Assembly: GCF_000413935.1 (NCBI RefSeq)
Contig: NZ_KE340381.1
Location: 1-64,000 of the forward strand
Reading direction: 5' to 3'
Length of the DNA stretch: 64,000 bases
From: Acinetobacter colistiniresistens
GTDB taxonomy: Bacteria; Pseudomonadota; Gammaproteobacteria; Pseudomonadales; Moraxellaceae
Below, piece after piece: positions 33,284 to 42,196 of the stretch. Each line of letters begins with the position of its first letter. The stretch's first letter is position 1. The notes below the pieces were generated by a model. The model had not been told where the DNA came from. It did not search any database and saw nothing but the letters and a program-made list of their open reading frames with translations. A program made the translations under genes and the position numbers.

Positions 33284-34204
33284 ATGAACCGTCAAGAAAT
33301 CGATGCACTGGTTAAAAAAATGAATGTGGATACCGCGACAGGTGAAGTCAATCCACGTGTACAACAAATTGTGGTTCGTCTGCTCGGTGATCTGTTTCAG
33401 GCGATTGAAGATTTGGACATCTCGCAAAGCGAACTGTGGAAAGGTCTGGAATACTTTACCGATGCAGGCCAAGCCAATGAACTCGGTTTATTGGCAGCAG
33501 GCTTAGGTCTTGAGCATTATCTGGATTTACGTGCTGATGAAGCTGATGCCAAAGCAGGCATTACAGGTGGAACACCGCGTACCATTGAAGGTCCACTCTA
33601 TGTGGCTGGTGCTCCTGAATCTGTCGGTTTTGCCCGTATGGATGACGGTTCTGAATCGGACAAAGTCGATACCTTATTCATCGAAGGTACAGTGACTGAT
33701 CCTGAAGGTAATATAATCGAAGGCGCTAAAGTCGAAATTTGGCATGCCAACAGCCTAGGTAACTATTCATTCTTTGATAAGTCCCAATCTGACTTTAACT
33801 TACGCTGTACCATTTTATCGGATGCCGATGGTCACTATGTGGCACAGACTACTATGCCTGTCGGTTATGGCTGCCCGCCAGAAGGGACCACACAAGCAGT
33901 GCTGAACTTGCTCGGCCGTCATGGTAACCGCCCTTCTCATGTGCACTATTTTGTTTCTGCACCGGGTTATCGCAAATTAACCACGCAGTTCAATATCGAA
34001 GGTGATCAATACCTGTGGGATGATTTTGCATTTGCAACACGTGAAGGCTTGGTCGCAACTGCTGTTGATGTGACTGATGAAGCTGAACTTGCTCGTCGTG
34101 GTGTGAATAAGCCATTCAAACACATTACATTTAATGTGGAATTGGTAGCAGAAAAAACAGGTGCACCAAGCACTGAAGTTGACCGTCGTCGTGTCGGTGC
34201 TTAA
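33284..34204 (+). CDS. catA: Catechol 1,2-dioxygenase
   Basis: 306 residues, intradiol dioxygenase. The N-terminal helical linker domain is followed by the catalytic beta-sandwich. Iron ligands fit the family: Tyr in GPLYVAGAP, Tyr in GNYSFF, His in NRPSHVHYF (two His). 'GTPRTIEGPLYV' and 'LRCTILSDADGHY' are standard signatures. It opens the catechol ring to cis,cis-muconate. Here it lies inside the operon between catC and catI. In A. baylyi ADP1, as I recall, catA is transcribed separately upstream. Confidence 0.95.
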   Translation: MNRQEIDALVKKMNVDTATGEVNPRVQQIVVRLLGDLFQAIEDLDISQSELWKGLEYFTDAGQANELGLLAAGLGLEHYLDLRADEADAKAGITGGTPRTIEGPLYVAGAPESVGFARMDDGSESDKVDTLFIEGTVTDPEGNIIEGAKVEIWHANSLGNYSFFDKSQSDFNLRCTILSDADGHYVAQTTMPVGYGCPPEGTTQAVLNLLGRHGNRPSHVHYFVSAPGYRKLTTQFNIEGDQYLWDDFAFATREGLVATAVDVTDEAELARRGVNKPFKHITFNVELVAEKTGAPSTEVDRRRVGA

Positions 34205-34217
34205 CTTCCCAAAATCA

Positions 34218-34302
34218 CTGTGAGCTAGACCTTAGCTCACAGTTTTTAAATTTCTATGCATACCCGTTTATACAGCAATCTGTATGTATAGAAATTTAAA
34301 AA
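34218..34302 (+). terminator. Terminator-like hairpin plus long stem-loop between catA and catI
   Basis: First hairpin: CTGTGAGCTA (34218-34227) and TAGCTCACAG (34233-34242) followed by TTTTT, a classic intrinsic terminator 14 bp after catA. Overlapping its T run starts a second structure: a 21-base arm at 34243-34263 pairs with 34282-34302 with one G-T wobble and an 18-base loop. Together they could reduce read-through into catIJ. Confidence 0.8.
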
Positions 34303-34323
34303 CATGGATAAAAGGTTGGCCTT

Positions 34324-35007
34324 ATGATTGATAAAAGTAAGCTCTCATTGACTGAGGTGCTGTCACAGATCAAGGATGGCGCCACCATCATGATTGGTGG
34401 CTTTGGCACCGCAGGACAACCCGCTGAATTGATTGATGGATTAATCGAACTTGGCATCAAGGACTTGGTCATCGTCAATAATAATGCCGGTAATGGCGAT
34501 TATGGCTTGGCCAAACTGCTTAAAACAGGTGCGGTACGGAAAATCATCTGTTCCTTCCCGCGTCAGTCTGACTCTTGGGTCTTTGATGAGCTGTATCGTG
34601 CTGGCAAGATTGAACTGGAACTGGTGCCGCAAGGCAATCTGGCGTGCCGTATTCAAACTGCGGGGATGGGCTTAGGTGCGGTCTTCACGCCAACAGGCTT
34701 TGGTACCTTATTGGCGGAAGGCAAAGAAACCCGTCATATCGAGGGCAAAGACTATGTACTGGAATATCCGATCAAAGCCGACTTTGCCTTAATCAAAGCA
34801 CACAAAGGCGACCGTTGGGGCAATCTGGTCTATAACAAATCTGCGCGTAACTTTGGTCCAATCATGGCGATGGCGGCGGATGTCACTATTGCTCAAGTGT
34901 CTGAATTAGTCGAACTCGGTCAACTTGATCCTGAACATATCATTACCCCAGGGATTTTTGTACAGCATGTGGTCGCTGTCGATGCAGCCAATGGCGCAGG
35001 AGCATAA
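34324..35007 (+). CDS. catI: 3-oxoadipate CoA-transferase subunit A
   Basis: 227 residues, CoA-transferase family I alpha subunit. It has the glycine-rich 'IMIGGFGTAGQPAELIDGL' segment and 'GNLACRIQTAGMGLGAVFTPTGFGT'. With CatJ it activates 3-oxoadipate using succinyl-CoA. The catJ ATG follows two bases after the stop region, so the subunits are translated together. Confidence 0.94.
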   Translation: MIDKSKLSLTEVLSQIKDGATIMIGGFGTAGQPAELIDGLIELGIKDLVIVNNNAGNGDYGLAKLLKTGAVRKIICSFPRQSDSWVFDELYRAGKIELELVPQGNLACRIQTAGMGLGAVFTPTGFGTLLAEGKETRHIEGKDYVLEYPIKADFALIKAHKGDRWGNLVYNKSARNFGPIMAMAADVTIAQVSELVELGQLDPEHIITPGIFVQHVVAVDAANGAGA

Positions 35008-35009
35008 AC

Positions 35010-35657
35010 ATGAGCTATCAAAAACTAAGTCGTGACCAGATTGCTGAACGTGTCGCACAAGACATTCCCGATGGGGCTTATGTCAATCTCGGCATTGGCC
35101 TGCCAACCAAGATTTCAAATTATCTTTCTGCGGATAAAGATGTATTCCTGCATTCGGAAAATGGCTTGCTGGCTTTCGGTCCACCGCCTGTCAAAGGTGA
35201 AGAAGATCCTGAGCTGATCAATGCAGGTAAAGAATATGTCACCATGCTGACGGGTGGTAGCTTTTTTCATCATGGTGATTCCTTTGCCATGATGCGTGGC
35301 GGTCATTTGGATATTGCAGTACTCGGTGCTTTCCAAGTGGCAGCTAATGGTGATCTGGCCAACTGGCATACTGGTGCAGCAGATGCCATTCCTGCGGTGG
35401 GTGGTGCGATGGATCTCGCTGTCGGTGCCAAGAAAGTATTTATCACCACCGATCACAACACCAAGCAAGGTGAACCGAAGATTGTTGAAACTCTTTCATA
35501 TCCTGCAACAGGCTTGAAATGTGTCGATCGTATTTATACCGACCTGTGTGTGATTGATGTGACTGCTGACGGTTTAAAAGTGATTGAGAAAGTAGACGGT
35601 TTGAGCTTTGAGGAATTGCAAGCTTTGACGGGTGCGCAGTTGATTGATGCGACGTAA
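35010..35657 (+). CDS. catJ: 3-oxoadipate CoA-transferase subunit B
   Basis: 215 residues, beta subunit. The catalytic Glu lies in 'FLHSENGLLAFGP' (SENG motif), after VNLGIGLPTKI. 'GGHLDIAVLGAFQVAANGDLANW' is typical of the family. It is paired with catI (2-bp spacing). A 424-bp hairpin-rich stretch separates it from catF, unlike the tight spacing elsewhere in the operon. Confidence 0.94.
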   Translation: MSYQKLSRDQIAERVAQDIPDGAYVNLGIGLPTKISNYLSADKDVFLHSENGLLAFGPPPVKGEEDPELINAGKEYVTMLTGGSFFHHGDSFAMMRGGHLDIAVLGAFQVAANGDLANWHTGAADAIPAVGGAMDLAVGAKKVFITTDHNTKQGEPKIVETLSYPATGLKCVDRIYTDLCVIDVTADGLKVIEKVDGLSFEELQALTGAQLIDAT

Positions 35658-35665
35658 GGATAATG

Positions 35666-35997
35666 AATCCCTCCCAACCTCCCTTTAAAAAAGGGAGGAG
35701 TTCCCCTCTTTACAAAGAGGGGTTAGGGGGAGATTTTTAAGGATAAAAAGTAACAAAAATCCTTTGTTAGACTGATGGTATATCCATATACCACAGTCTA
35801 ACGGGCGGCATCCATGCCGCCACCGCGAAACATTGAATGCTAAGGTTTAAATACAGCTTCTGCTTAGGAAGATTTAGACTTTTCACCTCATTGACTATCG
35901 TGACAGGCGACAGGGATGTCGCCCGTTGAACAGGGAGGCAAGGAAGCCTCCTCTGTTCAACAAAGGGTTTTGTCACTTTTGACAGGGCAAAAGTGAG
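35666..35997. repeat. Multi-hairpin intergenic element inserted between catJ and catF
   Basis: At least seven stem-loops lie in a row: CTCCCTTT/AAAGGGAG (35680-35698), CCCCTCTTT/AAAGAGGGG (35704-35723), GTTAGACTG+TGGTATAT with ATATACCA+CAGTCTAAC (35767-35803), GGCGGCAT/ATGCCGCC (35805-35822), GGCGACA/TGTCGCC (35907-35924), GTTGAACAG+GGAGGC with GCCTCC+CTGTTCAAC (35926-35962) and CACTTTTG/CAAAAGTG (35975-35996). No plausible protein is encoded. It resembles a dispersed palindromic repeat; copies elsewhere cannot be checked here. Confidence 0.7.
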
Positions 35998-36081
35998 GCG
36001 TTGCCTACACGAAATAAGAATGACTAAACCTGTAATTTGTGGCAGTGATCACAATAGCTTTAGAAATGGAAATGTAAGACT

Positions 36082-37296
36082 ATGAAAAACGCTTATATCA
36101 TCGATGCTATCCGTACCCCATTCGGTCGTTATGCGGGTGGATTAGCCCCTATACGTGCCGACGACTTGGGAGCGATTCCGATTCAGGCTTTGATACAACG
36201 TAACCCAAGTGTCGATTGGCAACACGTCGATGATGTGATCTATGGCTGTGCCAATCAGGCGGGTGAAGACAACCGCAATGTTGGACGTATGTCAGCGTTA
36301 TTGGCAGGTTTGCCTTATCAAGTACCCGCCACCACAGTGAACCGTTTATGTGGTTCATCACTGGATGCGATTGCCATGGCTGCACGTGCCATTAAAGCCA
36401 ATGAAGCTGATTTAATCATTGCGGGTGGTGTGGAAAGCATGAGCCGTGCACCCTATGTGATGGGCAAATCGGATAGTGCCTTTGGCCGTAGTCAAAAGAT
36501 TGAAGACACCACCATGGGTTGGCGTTTTATCAATCCAAGACTGAAACAACTGTATGGTGTGGATAGCATGCCGCAAACCGCAGAAAACGTGGCGGAACAG
36601 TTCAACATTAATCGTGCCGATCAAGACCTGTTTGCGCTCAACAGCCAACAACGTACTGCAACGGCGCAAGCCAAAGGCTTCTTCAGCAATGAAATCGTGC
36701 CTGTGACGATTCCACAGCGTAAGGGTGATGCGATTGTGGTGGATCGCGATGAGCATCCACGTGCATCAACCACTTTGGAAGCCCTAACCAAACTTAAAGC
36801 TGTGGTGAAAGCCGAAGGGACTGTGACAGCAGGTAATGCCTCAGGGATTAATGATGGTGCTGCTGCCGTATTGATTGCTTCAGATGAAGCGGTGGAAAAA
36901 TACCAGCTCAAACCCCGTGCCAAAATCATTGCTGCGACTACCGTTGGTGTTGAACCACGGATTATGGGTTTTGCGCCTGCACCTGCCATCAAGAAATTAC
37001 TGAAACAGGCCAATCTCACGCTAGAACAAATGGACGTGATTGAACTGAATGAAGCTTTTGCAGCACAAGCTTTAGCAGTGACTCGTGATTTAGGCTTGAG
37101 TGATGATGATGCACGAATCAACCCGAATGGCGGTGCGATTGCTTTAGGTCATCCTTTGGGTGCTTCAGGTGCGCGTTTGGTGACAACGGCCTTGAATCAG
37201 CTTGAACAGATCAAGGGACGTTATGCTTTATGTTCAATGTGCATTGGTGTTGGTCAAGGCATTGCGCTGATTATTGAACGTATCGAACAGAATTAA
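36082..37296 (+). CDS. catF: 3-oxoadipyl-CoA thiolase
   Basis: 404 residues. Thiolase signatures: the acyl-accepting Cys in TTVNRLCGSSLDAIA, NPNGGAIALGHPLGASGARL, and the second Cys in CSMCIGVGQGIAL. The start 'AYIIDAIRTPFGRYAGGLA' is typical of PcaF/CatF. It cleaves 3-oxoadipyl-CoA to succinyl-CoA and acetyl-CoA, the end of the pathway. It is followed after 12 bp by catD. Confidence 0.95.
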   Translation: MKNAYIIDAIRTPFGRYAGGLAPIRADDLGAIPIQALIQRNPSVDWQHVDDVIYGCANQAGEDNRNVGRMSALLAGLPYQVPATTVNRLCGSSLDAIAMAARAIKANEADLIIAGGVESMSRAPYVMGKSDSAFGRSQKIEDTTMGWRFINPRLKQLYGVDSMPQTAENVAEQFNINRADQDLFALNSQQRTATAQAKGFFSNEIVPVTIPQRKGDAIVVDRDEHPRASTTLEALTKLKAVVKAEGTVTAGNASGINDGAAAVLIASDEAVEKYQLKPRAKIIAATTVGVEPRIMGFAPAPAIKKLLKQANLTLEQMDVIELNEAFAAQALAVTRDLGLSDDDARINPNGGAIALGHPLGASGARLVTTALNQLEQIKGRYALCSMCIGVGQGIALIIERIEQN

Positions 37297-37308
37297 GGAA
37301 GACACCTC

Positions 37309-38088
37309 ATGCCCACTTTTCAATCCGCTGATGCGCAAATTAATTATCAAACCTTTGGCGATCCCAGCTCCCCTGCACTGCTGTTTTCCAACTCTTTGGG
37401 CACCAACTATGGCATGTGGCAAAAGCAGTTCAATGATTTTAAAGAACGATTTTATGTGATTTGTTATGACACACGCGGTCATGGTTCATCTTCGACGCCA
37501 ACAGGCCCATATACCCTGCAGCAACTGGGTGAAGATGTGATTCGCCTACTTGATCATTTAAAGATTGAAAAAGCCAATTTCTGCGGTATTTCCATGGGGG
37601 GAATAACGGGGCAATGGCTAGCGATCCATTACCCAGAGCGTTTTCAGCGTGTGGTTGCGAGTAATACCGCTGCAAAAATTGGACAGGAACAAGCATGGCT
37701 GGATCGTGCCCAACTGGTTCGAAAGCAAGGTTTAGTTCCAATCGCTACCACAGCAGCTTCACGCTGGTTTACAGATCCCTTTATCCAAAGCCATCCTGCA
37801 ATTGTCAATAACCTGTGTAACGACTTAAGTGCTGGCAGCGCGGACGGTTATGCTAATTGTTGTGAGGCTTTGGCTAAGGCGGATGTCCGTGATCAACTCA
37901 AAGACATCCACATTCCTGTTTTGATCATCGCTGGTGCACAAGACCCTGTGACTACCGTTGCCGATGGACAGTTTATGCAACAACAGATACCACAATCGCA
38001 ACTGGTCGAAATCAATGCCTCACATATTTCAAATATTGAGCAAGCAGAAAGCTTCAATCATATTTTAAAAGACTTTCTGACTGACTAG
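37309..38088 (+). CDS. catD: 3-oxoadipate enol-lactonase
   Basis: 259 residues, alpha/beta hydrolase. It hydrolyses 3-oxoadipate enol-lactone to 3-oxoadipate. The nucleophile is the Ser of CGISMGGITG, the acid lies in 'IIAGAQDPVT', and the His in 'EINASHISNIEQAESF'. 'NSLGTNYGMWQKQ' near the N-terminus is typical of PcaD/CatD. It is the last gene of the operon, ending at a bidirectional terminator. Confidence 0.93.
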   Translation: MPTFQSADAQINYQTFGDPSSPALLFSNSLGTNYGMWQKQFNDFKERFYVICYDTRGHGSSSTPTGPYTLQQLGEDVIRLLDHLKIEKANFCGISMGGITGQWLAIHYPERFQRVVASNTAAKIGQEQAWLDRAQLVRKQGLVPIATTAASRWFTDPFIQSHPAIVNNLCNDLSAGSADGYANCCEALAKADVRDQLKDIHIPVLIIAGAQDPVTTVADGQFMQQQIPQSQLVEINASHISNIEQAESFNHILKDFLTD

Positions 38089-38106
38089 CGGATAAATTGA
38101 AGCATT

Positions 38107-38136
38107 AAAAAAATGGCCATTTCAGGCCATTTTTTA
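38107..38136. terminator. Bidirectional intrinsic terminator between catD and the aldehyde dehydrogenase
   Basis: An A run, TGGCC, a 6-base loop, GGCCA and a T run form a compact hairpin with tails on both strands, ending the converging cat and aldehyde dehydrogenase transcripts. Confidence 0.9.
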
Positions 38137-38150
38137 GATCTGAGATAAAG

Positions 38151-39638
38151 TTAGTATCGAATCATCACTGATTTAAGTTCAGTATAATCTTCGATAAATG
38201 CATCAGAAAATTCACGGCCCAGACCTGACGCTTTCACCCCGCCAAAAGGCACAGATGGATCAAGGAAGGTATGCATATTGACCCAGACCGAACCCGCTTC
38301 AATTTGCGGGATCAGACGCAAAGCTTTGGCCAAATCATTGGTCCAGACACTTGCTGTTAAACCAAAACGGGAGTGATTCATCATCTGAATTAACTCGTCA
38401 TCATTTTCAAAAGCAATCACATCCACCACAGGACCAAAAGTTTCTTCAATAAATAAAGGATCATCCACACCATGTACCTTTAATAATGTCGGCTCAACAA
38501 AATAACCCGTTCCTTGCAGAGCCTTACCGCCACAAATCACTTGCTTATTTTGATTGGCAAGGTCGAGATAATGTTTGACCTTGTCAAAGTGTGGCTTATT
38601 GGAAAGTGGTCCAAACATGCTCGACTCATCCAGTGGCGAACCAATTTTTATCTGTTGAATTGCTCCTGTCAGCTTTTCTACAAATTCATCATATTTGGAC
38701 TGATGTATAAAGAAACGCTCAGGAGCTGCACAGACTTGCCCCTGATGTACGAAGGTTGCCTGTAACAAAGTTGGTAGGATTTCATCCAGATTAGCATCCG
38801 CAAGAATTGCTGCGGCATTTTTTCCACCGAGCTCCAGACTGACCCGAGTGAGGTCATTCTTCATCGCTTGTTGCCCAATCGCAATACCTGTAGGAACTGA
38901 ACCCGTAAACGAGACTTTTTTTACTAAAGGCGAATTTATTAAGTGTTGTCCAGTCGCCCCTTTACCTGTGACTACATTAATCACCCCTGCTGGAATGCCT
39001 GCTTCAATTGCAAGTTCAGCCAAACGCAATAATGACAAAGTGGTAAATTCACTTGGTTTTAATACAATAGTACAACCCGTAGTTAATGCTGAACCTATTT
39101 TCCAGCATCCAATCATCAGAGAAAAATTCCATGGCACAATCCCGGCCACCACACCAACAGGTTGGCGCATGCTATAAGCGGTATATTTTTCACCCTGCAT
39201 GGAGGGAATTGACGGTTGCATAGTCTGACCATTGATCTTGGTCGCCCAGCCTGCAAAATACCTTAAAAACACAACCGTTTGTGCCACTTCCAAATGTCGA
39301 GCCAGATGAATCAATTTGCCCGTAGTTAAGGTTTCCAGTTGCGCTAATTCTTCAGCATGTAATTCCACTAAATCGGCTAATTTATTCAGCCGCAGACCAC
39401 GTTCATAGGGTGATGTATTGGCCCACGCATTTCGAAAAGCATCATCGGCACTCTGGACGGCCTTGGCAACTTCATTTTGAGTCGCCATCGCAATGCTTGA
39501 TACAACTTGTTCAGTGGCTGGATTGACCAGCTCAATCCGTTCAGCTGTTTCTGCGACAGTCATTTTACCGCCAATAAAATGGCCATGTTGAAGTGCCATA
39601 AATTGCTGTACGCTAGCTAGAATTTGTACTTCACTCAT
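38151..39638 (-). CDS. Aldehyde dehydrogenase resembling phenylacetaldehyde dehydrogenase (FeaB/PadA type)
   Basis: 495 residues. The catalytic Glu lies in VSLELGGKNAA and the Cys in HQGQVCAAPERFF. 'GVVAGIVPWNFSLMIGCWKIGSALTTGC' and the C-terminal 'PFGGVKASGLGREF' are standard. The N-terminus (SVQQFMALQHGHFIGGK) and 'AGWATKINGQTMQPSIPSMQG' closely resemble phenylacetaldehyde dehydrogenases. It lies 34 bp after the GMC dehydrogenase and downstream of a FeaR-like regulator, as FeaR/FeaB pairs do. Probable reaction: arylacetaldehyde (phenyl- or indole-3-acetaldehyde) to the acid. The exact substrate is inference. Confidence 0.82.
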   Translation of the reverse strand: MSEVQILASVQQFMALQHGHFIGGKMTVAETAERIELVNPATEQVVSSIAMATQNEVAKAVQSADDAFRNAWANTSPYERGLRLNKLADLVELHAEELAQLETLTTGKLIHLARHLEVAQTVVFLRYFAGWATKINGQTMQPSIPSMQGEKYTAYSMRQPVGVVAGIVPWNFSLMIGCWKIGSALTTGCTIVLKPSEFTTLSLLRLAELAIEAGIPAGVINVVTGKGATGQHLINSPLVKKVSFTGSVPTGIAIGQQAMKNDLTRVSLELGGKNAAAILADANLDEILPTLLQATFVHQGQVCAAPERFFIHQSKYDEFVEKLTGAIQQIKIGSPLDESSMFGPLSNKPHFDKVKHYLDLANQNKQVICGGKALQGTGYFVEPTLLKVHGVDDPLFIEETFGPVVDVIAFENDDELIQMMNHSRFGLTASVWTNDLAKALRLIPQIEAGSVWVNMHTFLDPSVPFGGVKASGLGREFSDAFIEDYTELKSVMIRY

Positions 39639-39672
39639 TTTATCCTCCTCTTTTAATACCTACAGACAGCAA

Positions 39673-41283
39673 TTAAGCAACTTGATTTAAAATAAAATCG
39701 GCACCACGCTCACCAATCATGATGGCAATAGCATTGGTATTTCCACTTGGCACCTGCGGACAGATTGAACAGTCGATGACGCGTAAATTTTGAAAGCCAT
39801 GTACTTTAAGGGTCTGGTCTGTGACTGAATCTTTTGGTGTATTGCCCATTTTGCAGCTGCCTGCCGGGTGGTAAACGGTTTTAATGTTCTGGCACATCCA
39901 GGCCTCAATCGCTTCAATATCGTCAGGATCGGTATTTGCAGGTTCAATGACCGCTTGAACAATCGCTTTTAATGCAGGTTGCTGCAATAGACGTAATCCC
40001 GCCTGCACGGCGCGAATATTGGCATCAACATCCTCTGGATGACCTAAATAGTTAGGATCAATGATTGGTAAGGCATTCGGATCTTTGCTACTCAAGCGGA
40101 CGCTACCACGTGCTTTGGGTTGTACATGTCCCACCTTAATCGTTAGACCATGTGCGTGTGCGGCTGCCTTCTCCCCAGGGGTATTATCAAAATTATCCAG
40201 TACAGGCAGAAAATGGAACTGTACATCTGGTCGACCATTGTCATGAGTATCGATAAAACCACCACCCTCTAGAACATTTGAAGTCAACACACCTGAGCAA
40301 GTGAATTGCCATTGCAAAAAGTTCCGCACCGCTTTTAAGCCCTGATCTTCTCCAAGCAAACTATTCTGGGTAGTGACTGTTGCATTCACAGACATGTGCA
40401 AATGATCATGGAAATTTTCACCCACAGGGAGGTCTTGAATACATTCAATCCCGAGTTCATCTAAATGTTGCTTCGGCCCAATCCCTGACAGTAATAAAAC
40501 CTTAGGGCTGCCAATCGCCCCCGCACTGACAATCACTTCTTTACGTGCTTTTACAGTCACTGGGGCTTTGCCTGCAATGCTAAAAGTCACACCCGTGACT
40601 TGATCCGCGTGAATTTCGATTTTATGCACCAGTGCATTGGTCATAACCCTAAGATCTGGATGATGCTCAACGGATTTTAAATAGGTTTTTGAGGTACTGG
40701 CTCTTTCGCCATTCTGTGTGGTGGTCTGATAAAATCCAACACCGGCTTGGTTCCAACCATTGAAATCGTTGACATAGTGCAGGCCCATTTGCTGCCCTGC
40801 CTGAATACAAGCAAGGGTTAAAGGATGTCGGTAACGATTTTCACTGACCGCTAAGATGCCATTTTGACCATGATATTCATCGGCAAGACTTTCATTTTTT
40901 TCTGCTTTTTTAAAGAATGGCAGCACATCTTGATAGGACCAATTGCTGCATCCCCATTCCGATGCCCATAAATCATAGTCCTGACGCTGTCCACGGCAGT
41001 ACACCATACCATTGACTGAGCTGCCACCACCCAAGACTTTGCCTTGTGCAAGAATCATTTCTCGCTGGTTGCAATGTTGTTGTGGAACCGTCATGTACGG
41101 CCACGATTTTTGTTGAAAGACTTTGATCACTGTTGCAGGAATAGTATGGAACAGGCTGCTATCCTTGCTCCCTGCTTCAAGCACCAATACTCGGCCTGCA
41201 TTGGCTTGTAATAAACGTGCTGCAACCACACAACCGGCTGAACCCGCCCCAATAATGATATAGTCATATTCTGTGTTCATCAT
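39673..41283 (-). CDS. GMC-family FAD-dependent alcohol dehydrogenase (choline dehydrogenase/AlkJ-like)
   Basis: 536 residues. The FAD-binding start is YDYIIIGAGSAGCVVAARLL, followed by 'GKVLGGGSSVNGMVYCRGQR', the second GMC signature 'GAIGSPKVLLLSGIGP', and the C-terminal active-site region VYHPAGSCKMG. Length and motifs match membrane-associated alcohol dehydrogenases of the BetA/AlkJ type. Upstream of an arylacetaldehyde-type dehydrogenase it probably makes the aldehyde from an alcohol such as 2-phenylethanol or tryptophol (inference). The 127 bp before its start contain a CACAATTGTG palindrome. Confidence 0.85.
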   Translation of the reverse strand: MMNTEYDYIIIGAGSAGCVVAARLLQANAGRVLVLEAGSKDSSLFHTIPATVIKVFQQKSWPYMTVPQQHCNQREMILAQGKVLGGGSSVNGMVYCRGQRQDYDLWASEWGCSNWSYQDVLPFFKKAEKNESLADEYHGQNGILAVSENRYRHPLTLACIQAGQQMGLHYVNDFNGWNQAGVGFYQTTTQNGERASTSKTYLKSVEHHPDLRVMTNALVHKIEIHADQVTGVTFSIAGKAPVTVKARKEVIVSAGAIGSPKVLLLSGIGPKQHLDELGIECIQDLPVGENFHDHLHMSVNATVTTQNSLLGEDQGLKAVRNFLQWQFTCSGVLTSNVLEGGGFIDTHDNGRPDVQFHFLPVLDNFDNTPGEKAAAHAHGLTIKVGHVQPKARGSVRLSSKDPNALPIIDPNYLGHPEDVDANIRAVQAGLRLLQQPALKAIVQAVIEPANTDPDDIEAIEAWMCQNIKTVYHPAGSCKMGNTPKDSVTDQTLKVHGFQNLRVIDCSICPQVPSGNTNAIAIMIGERGADFILNQVA

Positions 41284-41368
41284 GCTTCCCTATGCTGCAA
41301 ACTCCATGCCTAGGATTTGATCATCACTTACTGGTCTTGTTCTTGTTTAAACGTGACAGATATGATGC

Positions 41369-41378
41369 ACAATTGTGA
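41369..41378. promoter_or_regulatory. CACAATTGTG palindrome upstream of the GMC gene
   Basis: A perfect 10-bp palindrome (CACAATTGTG) lies 86 bp before the GMC start in the promoter region shared with the end of the regulator gene. It may be an operator; there is no proof of which protein binds. Confidence 0.3.
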
Positions 41379-42196
41379 CATGTGCAGCGTATTTAAAATA
41401 AATACCGTATTTAAATTTTCAGACGATATTGTTTAGGCGTCAGTCCAATCATCTTACGGAACAGTTTGGAAAAATGCGCACTATCACCAAAACCCCATTT
41501 CAAAGCAATTTCAGTAATCGACAGACTTTTATTTTTGTTATCTTTTAATTCATACTGAATTTTTTTGATGCGATGTGTTTGAATAAATTGATGTACAGAC
41601 TGCTGCTGATGCTCAAATAAGCGATGTAACTGCCGCAGCGAAATGCCTAAATGATCCGCAATCATGGCGGCATTTAAGCTTTGTTTGCTTAGGTGTTCAA
41701 AGATAAATCGTTCTGCTTTTATCTTGAGATGATCGGCAATTTCAACATTTTTATAATTAATGGTTGGCTTAATCAGGGCAATCAAAGCATCTTCAAAAGC
41801 ATTCTCATCCTCTTTTGCATACCAGAGTTCAATCTTTTCAGGTGACAGATTCTGCAGCATGCACTTCAATAAATGTCCACTCATATTCGAAGTAATCAAT
41901 TTGCCAAAATGATCAACCGTAATACCTTGTCTGAACAATTTCTCCCGTGACAAATGAACCGATACATGGCTAAACAAGCCTTGTGGATACATATCAATCG
42001 TTTCGTCCGGATCAAGTAATGCAACGTCCCCTTCATTTAGCTGAATGCTTTGGTCTTTATATGCAATGCGCATCTTGCCTGTGTATTGGATCAGTAAGAA
42101 ACATAAACGGTCTTGGACTCGATCAGGCATTCCACTTTTTCTAGAAATATGGCTGGCTGAACCGTACCGGGTTTGTCGGAGACTTTTTTATTTAAG

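Noticed and set aside
35767-35976. A minus-strand 69-residue open frame between catJ and catF
   Set aside because: It is made of the arms of successive hairpins and has no protein-like pattern.
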